The translations under genes were made by a program, and so were the position numbers. 64,000 bases of DNA from Bradyrhizobium canariense (GTDB taxonomy: Bacteria; Pseudomonadota; Alphaproteobacteria; Rhizobiales; Xanthobacteraceae). Below the pieces are notes generated by a model. It ran no database searches and was not told where the DNA came from. It saw only the letters and a list, made by a program, of their open reading frames with translations. The stretch covers positions 44,145-108,144 of the forward strand of contig NZ_VSST01000021.1 of NCBI RefSeq assembly GCF_019402665.1, written 5' to 3'. This document shows, piece after piece, positions 8,398 to 15,445 of the stretch (within the stretch, counting starts at the first letter, position 1; the number at the start of each line of letters is the position of its first letter).

Positions 8398-8692
8398 TCA
8401 AGAATGAAGTCTTTTGGTCGAGCGGACAACGACCTTGTTTCCGTCCTGGACGAGATCCTCAATCTTAATGTCGAAATCGGGAAATGCGCTCACCAACATG
8501 GCCATTACTGCTTTTGCGCCCTGCGGACCGCGCGGAGCGTTCGGCGGCGAAGGGATGGGGCGCCAGTATCTTCTCAAGCAGTCCCACCTCATCGCGCGCA
8601 AAGGCCTCGTACCATTGCGACGCGATTTGCCTTGGCTCCTTCGCCGCTGGAGCAGCACTCGCCTGAACTGCTAGAAACGAACCGGCGATCAA
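8398..8692 (-). pseudogene. Frameshifted and truncated SnoaL-like ester cyclase gene
   Basis: Two frames together give a SnoaL/NTF2-fold ester cyclase with a signal peptide. The first part (from 8692) reads MIAGSFLAVQASAAPAAKEP and continues through WYEAFARDEVGLLEKILAP. After a frameshift near 8560 the second part reads IPSPPNAPRGPQGAKAVMAM and DFDIKIEDLVQDGNKVVVRST. A few codons normally found between the parts are missing, and the protein stops at 8398 before the last third of the domain. The intact SnoaL-like gene at 8720-9157 is only distantly similar, so this is not a simple recent duplication. It cannot make a functional protein. Confidence 0.7.
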
Positions 8693-8719
8693 TGCGATGA
8701 GCGATTTCAGGCGTCCAAC

Positions 8720-9157
8720 TCAACCCTGCGACAGCGGAGCGATGGCGCCCAACTGCTGCATGACCGAGTAAAGGTTTGCCACGCCCCAGTGCGCGGTGAT
8801 CTTGCCGTTGACGACCTGCATCGCATCGACCGTCTCAAAACTGACTTTGGTTCCTGTGCCAACGATGCCGAGAAAATTCCCTCGATGCGTGCCGTGATAC
8901 GTCTTGAAGGTGGTGACCACATCACCGTCGACGCGTTGCCAATGAATCTCCGGCGTGAAATCGGGGAAGGCTTCACGCAAGCGCTTGTAGAGGGCGAGGA
9001 CACCGGCCTTGTCGCGAGCACCACCGGGCTGCGGCGTATGATCGAAGAACTCGTCCGCAAAGAGTTCGCTGAACAAGGCCCAGTTTCCTCGGCCCTGCAC
9101 CTCCTCACTGTTACGGCGAACGACATTCTTGGCGGTCTCACCGACGTTGGCAGCCAT
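8720..9157 (-). CDS. SnoaL-like / NTF2-fold ester cyclase family protein
   Basis: About 145 residues with the SnoaL-like polyketide cyclase pattern: FADEFFDHTPQPGG near residues 35-50, LYKRLREAFPDFTPEIHWQRVDGDVV in the middle, TYHGTHRGNFLGI, then a closing GKITAHWGVANLYSVMQQLGA. Such proteins are small alpha+beta barrels; many in this group have no proven reaction. The start at 9157 has GGAG 6 bases upstream; an ATG 12 bases earlier is possible. It lies next to a dead relative (8398-8692) and downstream of wrbA on the same strand with a 132-bp gap. The common pairing of such proteins with quinone or aldehyde stress genes hints at detoxification, but this is inference. Confidence 0.8.
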   Translation of the reverse strand: MAANVGETAKNVVRRNSEEVQGRGNWALFSELFADEFFDHTPQPGGARDKAGVLALYKRLREAFPDFTPEIHWQRVDGDVVTTFKTYHGTHRGNFLGIVGTGTKVSFETVDAMQVVNGKITAHWGVANLYSVMQQLGAIAPLSQG

Positions 9158-9289
9158 TGGAATCTCCATCTTTAATCGCTCGGTCCATCGATGTCATGCT
9201 GGTTCGACGGTCGACTTGTGATTGATAGGGTGACCGATGGCATCGGAGTTCCCCACGAGCGGACGATCCCGCGCTGATCGTCTGATGGG

Positions 9290-9889
9290 TCACGCGAAGA
9301 CCTTGCCTGCGAGCCTGGCGACCAGTTCGCCCTGGTGGCGGGCGCCCTGGAGCTCGATCTCTGAAGGCTGGCGAGAACCGTCCCCGCCGGCCACGGTGGT
9401 CGCGCCATAGGGTGCGCCGCCGACAATTTCTTTGATCGTCATTTGACCGGTATGGCTGTAGGGCAGTCCTACGATTGTCATACCGAAGTGCAGCAGGTTG
9501 GTGATGATCGAGAACAATGTGGTCTCATTGCCGCCATGCTGAGTGGCACTCGATGCGAAGGCAGCGCCGATCTTGCCGTGCAACGCACCTTTCGCCCATA
9601 AGCCACCGGCCTGATCGAGGAAAGCTGCCATCTGCGATGACATTCGCCCGAAGCGCGTGCCAGTCCCAACGATGATCGCATCGTAATTTTCCAGTTCGGC
9701 CACAGCTGCAATCGGAGCGGACTGATCGAGCTTGAAGTGGGAGCTCCTGGCAACTGCCTCCGGAACGGTTTCCGGCACTCGCTTGATGGCGACCTGGGCA
9801 CCGGCGCTGCGCGCGCCTTCCGCCACGGCTTCGGCCATTTTTTCGATGTGGCCGTAGGAAGAATAATAGAGAACGAGAACTTTAGGCAT
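9290..9889 (-). CDS. wrbA: NAD(P)H:quinone oxidoreductase, WrbA type
   Basis: A 199-residue flavodoxin-fold enzyme that reduces quinones by two electrons with NAD(P)H, avoiding semiquinones. Seen: the FMN phosphate loop [17 protein letters not shown] at residues 3-19, the flavin-contacting region [20 protein letters not shown] near 75-95, and [14 protein letters not shown] near 120-135, all diagnostic of WrbA. The start at 9889 has AGGAG 6 bases upstream; a longer ORF would add ten unlikely residues. A perfect inverted repeat, AGTCGA-ATAATC-TCGACT, lies 77 bp upstream and may be a regulator site. Length matches typical WrbA (about 200 residues). Confidence 0.95.
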   Translation of the reverse strand: MPKVLVLYYSSYGHIEKMAEAVAEGARSAGAQVAIKRVPETVPEAVARSSHFKLDQSAPIAAVAELENYDAIIVGTGTRFGRMSSQMAAFLDQAGGLWAKGALHGKIGAAFASSATQHGGNETTLFSIITNLLHFGMTIVGLPYSHTGQMTIKEIVGGAPYGATTVAGGDGSRQPSEIELQGARHQGELVARLAGKVFA

Positions 9890-10209
9890 CGCGAGCTCCT
9901 GAATTTGGGGCGCGTTCATTTCCGCGTCGACACTCGCAACATGCCATCGGTCTGGTTAACTAAATAGTCGAATAATCTCGACTGTTACGTTCGATCGTTT
10001 CGAACAGCGTCTACGTGGGCCGCCGTGTTGCAATCACCAGGAAGCCGCCGCGTGGCGGAGGAGAATCCTGAGGGCTCGCGACTAATTCCCGCGGGCACTC
10101 AACGGCCTCGCGTCCGCGACTTTCCTGTCGAACTCAATCGAAGTACAACGGAGGGCGGCGTGGGTTCGCGCCGATGCTGAAACCGGCCGCTCTTTTCTTC
10201 TTCGCTTCG
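9890..10209. other. Intergenic region upstream of wrbA, no gene seen
   Basis: I find no convincing coding sequence in these 320 bases. They hold the wrbA promoter region, including the inverted repeat at 9966-9983 and further TCGAT/TTCGAA elements to about 10003. The rest, toward the end of the molybdenum-hydroxylase operon, shows nothing recognisable. Confidence 0.6.
9966..9983. promoter_or_regulatory. Inverted repeat upstream of wrbA
   Basis: AGTCGA (9966-9971) and TCGACT (9978-9983) form a perfect 6-bp inverted repeat with a 6-bp AT-rich spacer. The embedded TCGAATA element recurs near 27710 and, with variation, upstream of the DoxX gene. It is a candidate operator of an unidentified regulator. 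Confidence 0.4.
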
Positions 10210-10668
10210 TCATGAAGCGTCGGACGACTGCACTTCATTCGCGAAACTGACGAAGAACTGATCTGCCAGCTTCTTTGCAGAGCCGCTGATCAAACGCTGC
10301 CCCAGCTGCGCCAGCTTTCCCCCGATCTGCGCCTCGACGCTATAAGTGAGCAAAGTGCCTCCATCTTTCTCCACCAACGCAACTGTCGCGCCGCCCTTGG
10401 CGAAACCTGCAACACCTCCCTCCCCTTCGCCAGAAATCCTGTAACCATTGGGCGGGTCCAAGTCGCTCAAGGTAACCCGTCCACCGAAGCGCGCGGACAC
10501 GGGACCGACCTTCATCTTGGCGACCGCCTGAAACTGGTTCTCTCCGGAACTAGCCAGCTCTTCGCAGCCGGGGATACATTTCTTCAAAACGGCTGGATCG
10601 TTAAGCTTCTGCCACACCACCTCGCGCGAGGCGGGCAGATGAACTTCACCATTCATCGTCATGGCCAT
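10210..10668 (-). CDS. CoxG-like SRPBCC family protein
   Basis: A 152-residue CoxG family protein (SRPBCC/START-like fold). Motifs: GEVHLPASREVVWQKLNDP at residues 7-25, KKCIPGCEELASSGENQFQAVAKMKVGPVSARFGGRVTLSD in the middle, and LAQLGQRLISGSAKKLADQFF near the end. In CO dehydrogenase gene clusters CoxG is thought to help membrane attachment or maturation of the molybdenum enzyme. Here it is the last gene of the molybdenum-hydroxylase operon, 48 bp after the FAH-family hydrolase, which supports that role. GGGAGG lies just upstream of the ATG. Confidence 0.9.
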   Translation of the reverse strand: MAMTMNGEVHLPASREVVWQKLNDPAVLKKCIPGCEELASSGENQFQAVAKMKVGPVSARFGGRVTLSDLDPPNGYRISGEGEGGVAGFAKGGATVALVEKDGGTLLTYSVEAQIGGKLAQLGQRLISGSAKKLADQFFVSFANEVQSSDAS

Positions 10669-10716
10669 GAAAGATACCTCCCGACATCACGCTCCGCAGG
10701 TTGCGGAGCGGAGTTG

Positions 10717-11652
10717 TTAAGCCCCGGTTCCAGCCAGGGCGTATTTTCCGGTTAGCTGCGGCGCAATGGAATCCAAACCCTTACTGTGCCTCTCTAGCCT
10801 CAACTCGCGCGACCAGGTGCGCTGCAGATCATCTCTCACCTTGACACGGAGACGTCCTAAGCCCTCGGTCTCCAGTTCGACCACGTCTCCGTGCTGAAAT
10901 GCATTCAGGCCGCAGTGATCTGTGCCCGTCGCCAGGATATCTCCTGGCATCAAGGTTTGGATGGAACTGACCCAGGCTATGCTGTCCCTAACGCCGGTAA
11001 TCATCTTGCGCGTATTGAAGTCCTGCTTTATCGCGCCATTGACCCACAGGCGAACCGCCAAATTCTGCGGTTCTTCAATTTCATCACGGGTCACGATGAA
11101 CGGACCGATCGGCGCAAACGTGTCTCGCGATTTCATCTGGAAGAACGAGTTTGTCGTCGGCTGAAGACCTCGAGCCGAGCCGTCGATGAAATTCAAGTAG
11201 CCGAACACGTAATCCATTGCGTGTTCGGCATCGACGTTACTCGCAGTCCGCCCGATCACAACGGCCATCTCTGCCTCACCCTCGAACACGCTGGCCGGGA
11301 CGTCCGGGAGCACCATCGTCTCGTCGTGGCCGATCAATGCGCTGGGCGATTTGTGAAACGCATTGATATGCGAGGACTTGATCAGACCATCGTCATAATT
11401 CACTGCCATACAGACGATCGTACGCGGCCTCGGCAACGGGGTGCGTAACCTGACTTCGGCAAGCGGAATTGGCCGGCCGCTGATCGCGGCATTTTCAACG
11501 CGACCGCGATAGTTGGCGAAATTCCCGATCAAGCCGGCCATCAGATCCTCGGGTGCGCGCCGGGGAAGATCACGCAGCTCCGCGCCGACGTCGACAATTC
11601 CCCCGCCCGTCACCACACCAAGCCGATATTCATCGAAATATGCCAGCTTCAT
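10717..11652 (-). CDS. Fumarylacetoacetate hydrolase (FAH) family protein
   Basis: A 311-residue FAH-family protein. The catalytic domain shows VFEGEAEMAVVIGRTASNVD near residues 120-140 (the E-x-E metal ligands), then VFGYLNFIDGSARG, MKSRDTFAPIGPFIVTRDE near 175-195 and LMPGDILATGTDHCG near 240. Members cleave C-C bonds in 1,3-dicarbonyl compounds, hydrate dienoates or decarboxylate oxaloacetate-type acids; metal is bound by the acidic residues. It is one of two different FAH-family genes in this operon, suggesting a ring-cleavage pathway with two such steps. GGAGA lies 5 bases upstream of the start. A short relic of another gene separates it from the NTF2-fold gene upstream. Confidence 0.9.
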   Translation of the reverse strand: MKLAYFDEYRLGVVTGGGIVDVGAELRDLPRRAPEDLMAGLIGNFANYRGRVENAAISGRPIPLAEVRLRTPLPRPRTIVCMAVNYDDGLIKSSHINAFHKSPSALIGHDETMVLPDVPASVFEGEAEMAVVIGRTASNVDAEHAMDYVFGYLNFIDGSARGLQPTTNSFFQMKSRDTFAPIGPFIVTRDEIEEPQNLAVRLWVNGAIKQDFNTRKMITGVRDSIAWVSSIQTLMPGDILATGTDHCGLNAFQHGDVVELETEGLGRLRVKVRDDLQRTWSRELRLERHSKGLDSIAPQLTGKYALAGTGA

Positions 11653-11670
11653 GTTCTCTCCGTGGTCGCT

Positions 11671-11790
11671 CTAAGCGAGCTTGCAGGCTTCATCGAATGA
11701 AAGTCGACGGCTGCGAGGAAACACCTTTGCGGGATCGCCGTAGCCGATCCCGCAAAGAAATTGCCGTTCACTTCACTGTCCGGAGAGAAG
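11671..11790 (-). pseudogene. Short C-terminal relic of an unidentified enzyme
   Basis: Between the FAH gene and the NTF2-fold gene, minus-strand frames give [14 protein letters not shown] and, after a frameshift, [24 protein letters not shown] ending at a stop at 11671-11673. The sequence looks like a protein C-terminus, perhaps of a nitroreductase-like enzyme, but I cannot assign it. It implies that a gene was deleted from inside this operon. Confidence 0.3.
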
Positions 11791-11859
11791 CGCGCTCGCC
11801 GTTCTCGCGATTGCCGCCCGGACACCAGGCCGCAATACAATCCCATGGCGGCAGGCCAG

Positions 11860-12363
11860 CTAGGCGTTGGCCGCGTCATAGACGGTGACCTCGGCTCCCT
11901 CCGGTATGGAATCTACATCGGTGGGGCTGCCCCATTTACGGAAACCCTCGTAGGCAATCTCCCGGCGGATCTTTCCATCACGCATGTAGAAGACGTGCGT
12001 GATCCGGACGTTCAGGCGGGAACCGATCGGGAAGCCAAGGTTCGGCATTTCATCGCCGACGATTTCGACGTCGGCAATCTGGTCGTCGAACACGTATTCC
12101 TCGGTCGCAAATCGGCGTAGCGCGGTGGCTTTGTTGTATTTGACGGTCCTGAAGATCCCCATGTAGGATTTTCTGATCTCCACCGGATCGGTCAACACCA
12201 CGCCTCGCATCGGAGCCTCCCAGACAATGTCGTCGTCATAGAGGGCGATTGCCTTGTCGACGCTTTCGGGGGTCTCATTGTGAAAGTGGGCGTCGACGAC
12301 CTTGAGATTTCTCGCGATGATCTGCTCCCTGGTCAGGTCTTTGTCCTTTACGCCGTCATGCAT
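11860..12363 (-). CDS. NTF2-fold / SnoaL-like protein
   Basis: A 167-residue single-domain protein of the NTF2/SnoaL type. Residues ARNLKVVDAHFHNETPESVDKAIALYDDDIVWEAPMRG open the cone-shaped fold; the second half holds VFDDQIADVEIVGDEMPNLG and a closing strand with YMRDGKIRREIAYEGFRKW. Members include dehydratases, isomerases and many proteins of unknown function; no catalytic residues can be assigned safely. It lies between the FAD subunit and the FAH gene of the molybdenum-hydroxylase operon, so it may isomerise or dehydrate a pathway intermediate. GAGGGAGA precedes the ATG. Confidence 0.8.
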   Translation of the reverse strand: MHDGVKDKDLTREQIIARNLKVVDAHFHNETPESVDKAIALYDDDIVWEAPMRGVVLTDPVEIRKSYMGIFRTVKYNKATALRRFATEEYVFDDQIADVEIVGDEMPNLGFPIGSRLNVRITHVFYMRDGKIRREIAYEGFRKWGSPTDVDSIPEGAEVTVYDAANA

Positions 12364-12457
12364 CCTGCTTCTCCCTCACTTGATTTCTCGAAGAGAACTA
12401 TTTCTCGTCGAGGGCGGCATTGCCGCGGTCATGCCGTAACTCGGCGACGCTTCGATT

Positions 12458-13276
12458 CTACGCCCCACGATGGGACCCGATCATCGCCGCGGAGATCGCG
12501 CGTCGTGTCAGGACCGAGATCAGATTGGCCCGATACTCGGCGGACGCATGAAGATCATCGATGAGCCCAGTCGTTCCGACGTCGAGGCCCTTCACCGCTT
12601 TCGCTGAAAACTCTGTTTGCAGGGCGGCTTCGAACGCATGCTCCCGAAAGACCTTTGCTTTCGCTCCCGTAACCGCGACTCGGATATCGCCATGAACCTC
12701 CGCGACGAAGACCCCGACGAGAGCATAGCGCGAGGCAGGATTGCGGAATTTGACATAGGCCGCCCTGTCCGGCAGCGGGAACTCGATCCGCACAAGAATT
12801 TCACCTTGCTCCAGCGCGGTCTCGAACAAATCGACAAAGAACTCATCCGCGGAAATCGACCGCCGATCGGTCACGAAGGTGGCGTGCATGGCAAGGGCGG
12901 CCGCCGTCAGATCTGCGGTAGGATCGTTGTTGGCAAGCGACCCGCCGATTGTGCCACGGTTGCGCACCAGGGGATCGCCGACCAGCGCCACCGCGCGCGC
13001 GAGCGATGGAAGCGTCGCCTGAACCAGCGGGGATTCGATTATCTCGATGTAACGCGTCATCGCTCCGATGCTGAGCAACTCCCCCTTCGTGCTGATCCCG
13101 GTGAGCTCGGATATACCCGCGAGGTCAACAAGAGCGGATGGCGCCGCCAGCCGCTGGCGCAGCGTCGGAAGCAGAGTTTGACCACCGGCCAACAGCTTTG
13201 CGTCGCCATCCTGCGCAAGCAGGTCCAACGCTTCGGCGAGATTTTTTGGTCTGTGATATTGGAACTGATACATCAT
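12458..13276 (-). CDS. Molybdenum hydroxylase FAD-binding (medium) subunit, CoxM type
   Basis: A 272-residue FAD subunit of a xanthine dehydrogenase-family enzyme. Motifs: YHRPKNLAEALDLLAQDGDAKLLAGGQTLLP at residues 7-37 (the AGGQ flavin loop) and VRNRGTIGGSLANNDPTADL near 105-125 (the TIGGS loop). It carries electrons between the 2Fe-2S clusters and the final acceptor. It starts 13 bp after the stop of the 2Fe-2S subunit gene and assembles with that subunit and the large subunit at 15442. The gene order L ... S-M, with other catabolic genes inserted between L and S, is unusual for this family. Confidence 0.95.
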   Translation of the reverse strand: MMYQFQYHRPKNLAEALDLLAQDGDAKLLAGGQTLLPTLRQRLAAPSALVDLAGISELTGISTKGELLSIGAMTRYIEIIESPLVQATLPSLARAVALVGDPLVRNRGTIGGSLANNDPTADLTAAALAMHATFVTDRRSISADEFFVDLFETALEQGEILVRIEFPLPDRAAYVKFRNPASRYALVGVFVAEVHGDIRVAVTGAKAKVFREHAFEAALQTEFSAKAVKGLDVGTTGLIDDLHASAEYRANLISVLTRRAISAAMIGSHRGA

Positions 13277-13289
13277 TGCGCCTGTTGGC

Positions 13290-13763
13290 TCAAACGTGGG
13301 GCCGCATGGCGACCGCTCCGGCCAGGATCGCGGCGACGATGTTCTGGTATCCCGTGCAACGGCATAGATTGCCTTCCAGTTCGCGACGAACGGTCGTCTC
13401 GTCAGCCTCGGAATGACGAATGGCCAGATCGATTGCTCGCATGATCATGCCCGGCGTGCAGAACCCGCACTGCAACGCGTGGTGCTCACGGAACGCCTCC
13501 TGCATCGGATGCAACTGCTCTTCCGTGCCGATGCCTTCAATCGTGGTGATCTCCGAGCCGTTGGCCTGGACCGCCAGTATGGCGCAGGACTTCACGCTGC
13601 GGCCGTCGAGATGGACCACGCACGCGCCGCATTGGCTGGTATCACAGCCGACATGGGTGCCCGTGAGACGCAGCTGTTCCCGAAGGAAATGCACCAGCAG
13701 GGTGCGCGTCTCCACGCTGCGAACCTCGCGCTTGCCGTTCACGGTGATGGTCACATCGGGCAT
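13290..13763 (-). CDS. Molybdenum hydroxylase 2Fe-2S (small) subunit, CoxS type
   Basis: A 157-residue protein with two 2Fe-2S domains. The plant-ferredoxin-like cluster is bound by [15 protein letters not shown] and a later SC near residues 40-65, and the second cluster by QCGFCTPGM and LCRCTGY near residues 100-140. All eight cysteines are present. The start at 13763 ([10 protein letters not shown]) fits the family; the longer ORF would add an improbable 33-residue extension overlapping the SDR gene. The gene follows the SDR by 11 bp and precedes the FAD subunit by 13 bp, so it is clearly within the operon. Confidence 0.95.
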   Translation of the reverse strand: MPDVTITVNGKREVRSVETRTLLVHFLREQLRLTGTHVGCDTSQCGACVVHLDGRSVKSCAILAVQANGSEITTIEGIGTEEQLHPMQEAFREHHALQCGFCTPGMIMRAIDLAIRHSEADETTVRRELEGNLCRCTGYQNIVAAILAGAVAMRPHV

Positions 13764-13774
13764 CGGATGCTCTC

Positions 13775-14554
13775 TCAAATTAGGCCGCGATAGCTTCCGC
13801 CATCGATCTGCACGTTCTGACCGGAGATGAATCCGGCTTGCACCGAGCACAGGAAGGCGCAAGCATCGGCGAATTCGCCCGGCAGCCCGAACCGCTTCGC
13901 AGACAAGCTCTCCGCGATCTGGCGGCGCGCTTCGTCAAGCGTGATGTCCTGCTCCTTCATCATGCGTTCGGCCATGAAACGCTGCCGGTCGGTGTCGATC
14001 CGCTCGGGCAGAAGATTGTTGATGGTCACGTTGTCAGCGGCTGCTTCGTGGGAAATCGACTTGCACAGTGCGGTGAGGCCGGTTCGCGCGGCCGTCGACA
14101 GGCCCATACCGGGTGCCGGCGATTTGACCATTGCCGACGTGATGTTGATGATGCGGCCGAACCGACGCTTGCGCATGCCCGGCAAAACGGCCCGGATCAA
14201 AAGAATCGGCGCCAGCATGTTGCCATCGAGCGCTGAGAGCCACGTCGCGCGATCCCAGTCTTCGAGCTTTCCCGGGGCCGGACCGGCATTGTTGTTGACG
14301 AGAATATCGGCGTTCGGACATGCGGCTATCAGGCGTTCACGGCCTTCGTCTGTCGTGATGTCCGCCTTGACCGTGACAGGCCGTTGGCCCGTAGCTTTCT
14401 CAATGCGAAGCGCCGCGCCGTTCAAGGCGTCCTGGTTACGGCCATTGACGAAGATGCGAACGCCTTCGCGGGCAAGCGAGGTGGCGCAGGCCTCTCCGAG
14501 CCCGCGCGACGAGGCGCAGACGATGGCGGAACGCCCCTTGATACCAAGATCCAT
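13775..14554 (-). CDS. SDR family protein with unusual active site
   Basis: A 259-residue short-chain dehydrogenase/reductase-fold protein. The nucleotide loop is [10 protein letters not shown] near residues 14-23 rather than TGxxxGxG, and NNAG appears near 88. Where classical members have the Ser-Tyr-Lys triad, this protein has [23 protein letters not shown]: the serine is present, but serine and arginine occupy the Tyr and Lys positions. This variant occurs in a known group annotated as 3-oxoacyl-ACP reductase-like, and its reaction is not clear. It lies 3 bp after the FAH gene and 11 bp before the 2Fe-2S subunit, so it belongs to the same operon. Confidence 0.85.
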   Translation of the reverse strand: MDLGIKGRSAIVCASSRGLGEACATSLAREGVRIFVNGRNQDALNGAALRIEKATGQRPVTVKADITTDEGRERLIAACPNADILVNNNAGPAPGKLEDWDRATWLSALDGNMLAPILLIRAVLPGMRKRRFGRIINITSAMVKSPAPGMGLSTAARTGLTALCKSISHEAAADNVTINNLLPERIDTDRQRFMAERMMKEQDITLDEARRQIAESLSAKRFGLPGEFADACAFLCSVQAGFISGQNVQIDGGSYRGLI

Positions 14555-14557
14555 GAC

Positions 14558-15445
14558 TTAGCTGCTCCGCAATTGGAGTTCGACGCGGTTCAGATGCGCG
14601 GCAAGCCGCTCATCGTTTCCAAGAGCGACGCGGCGAATCCCGGCGTTATCACGCGGCTGGTCGCCAATGAGCGCGCGCGGCGCCGGCACCGCGCGCACCG
14701 TGTTCCGCAAGCGGCCAATTCCCGTGACCTCAACTTCGACCACATCGCCATCTGCCATGGGACGGGAGTTTGCCGGTGTACCGGTGAGGATGATGTCACC
14801 AGGTTCGAGCGTGATGTATCTGGCCAGATCGGCAATCAGATAATCGATGCCGAAGATCATCTCCTCGATCGCGCATTCCTGCACCAGCGCGCCATTCAGA
14901 TAGCTGCGCAAAATGGCAGTGCGAACGTCCTGCCCCCAAACTATACCCGGGCCCACCGGGCAAAAGCCGTCGACACCCTTTGCCCGCAATAAGCCGCCCA
15001 TATCCGCGTCGCGCAGGTCGTGCAGGCTGACATCGTTTGCGACCGAGAATCCGGCCAGACCCTGCCATACCTCGTCCGGCGTAACGTTGCGCATAGAACG
15101 ACCGATGATCGCGGCCAACTCCCCCTCATAGTTCAGGAACTTGGAGCCCGCCGGCAGGATAAGCTCACCACCATGATGGTTGAGCGCAGATACCGGCTTT
15201 TGAAAGAACGTCGGCACTTTCGGAGGGGCGCCCTCCCCTGCAATTTCGTAGATCCGCGATCCGTAGTTGGTATGGACACAGATGATCTTGCTGGGCCGGG
15301 ACGGTGCCAGGTGTTGAACCTGTTCAAGCCCGACCGAGCGGCCGTCATCCAGCATCAGCCCGCCGTCGACCGGCGTGGCCCATTGCGCGCTCCCGGCGTG
15401 GAGCACTCGCCGTCGTTCGCGCCGCTCGCCTTCGAGAACGCTCAT
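14558..15445 (-). CDS. FAH family hydrolase/isomerase (HpaG-like)
   Basis: A 295-residue FAH-family protein, distinct from the one at 10717. Seen: KIICVHTNYGSRIYE near residues 53-67, PTFFQKPVSALNHHG near 78, the metal-binding NYEGELAAIIGRSMRNV near 104-120, GFCPVGPGIVW near 160 and LEPGDIILTGTPANSRPM near 215-232. HpaG-like members decarboxylate or isomerise 2-oxo-dienedioates after aromatic ring cleavage. The start codon overlaps the stop of the large molybdenum subunit by 4 bp (ATGA), so the two are coupled. This supports a pathway in which the molybdenum enzyme hydroxylates a ring and FAH enzymes process the cleavage products. Confidence 0.9.
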   Translation of the reverse strand: MSVLEGERRERRRVLHAGSAQWATPVDGGLMLDDGRSVGLEQVQHLAPSRPSKIICVHTNYGSRIYEIAGEGAPPKVPTFFQKPVSALNHHGGELILPAGSKFLNYEGELAAIIGRSMRNVTPDEVWQGLAGFSVANDVSLHDLRDADMGGLLRAKGVDGFCPVGPGIVWGQDVRTAILRSYLNGALVQECAIEEMIFGIDYLIADLARYITLEPGDIILTGTPANSRPMADGDVVEVEVTGIGRLRNTVRAVPAPRALIGDQPRDNAGIRRVALGNDERLAAHLNRVELQLRSS

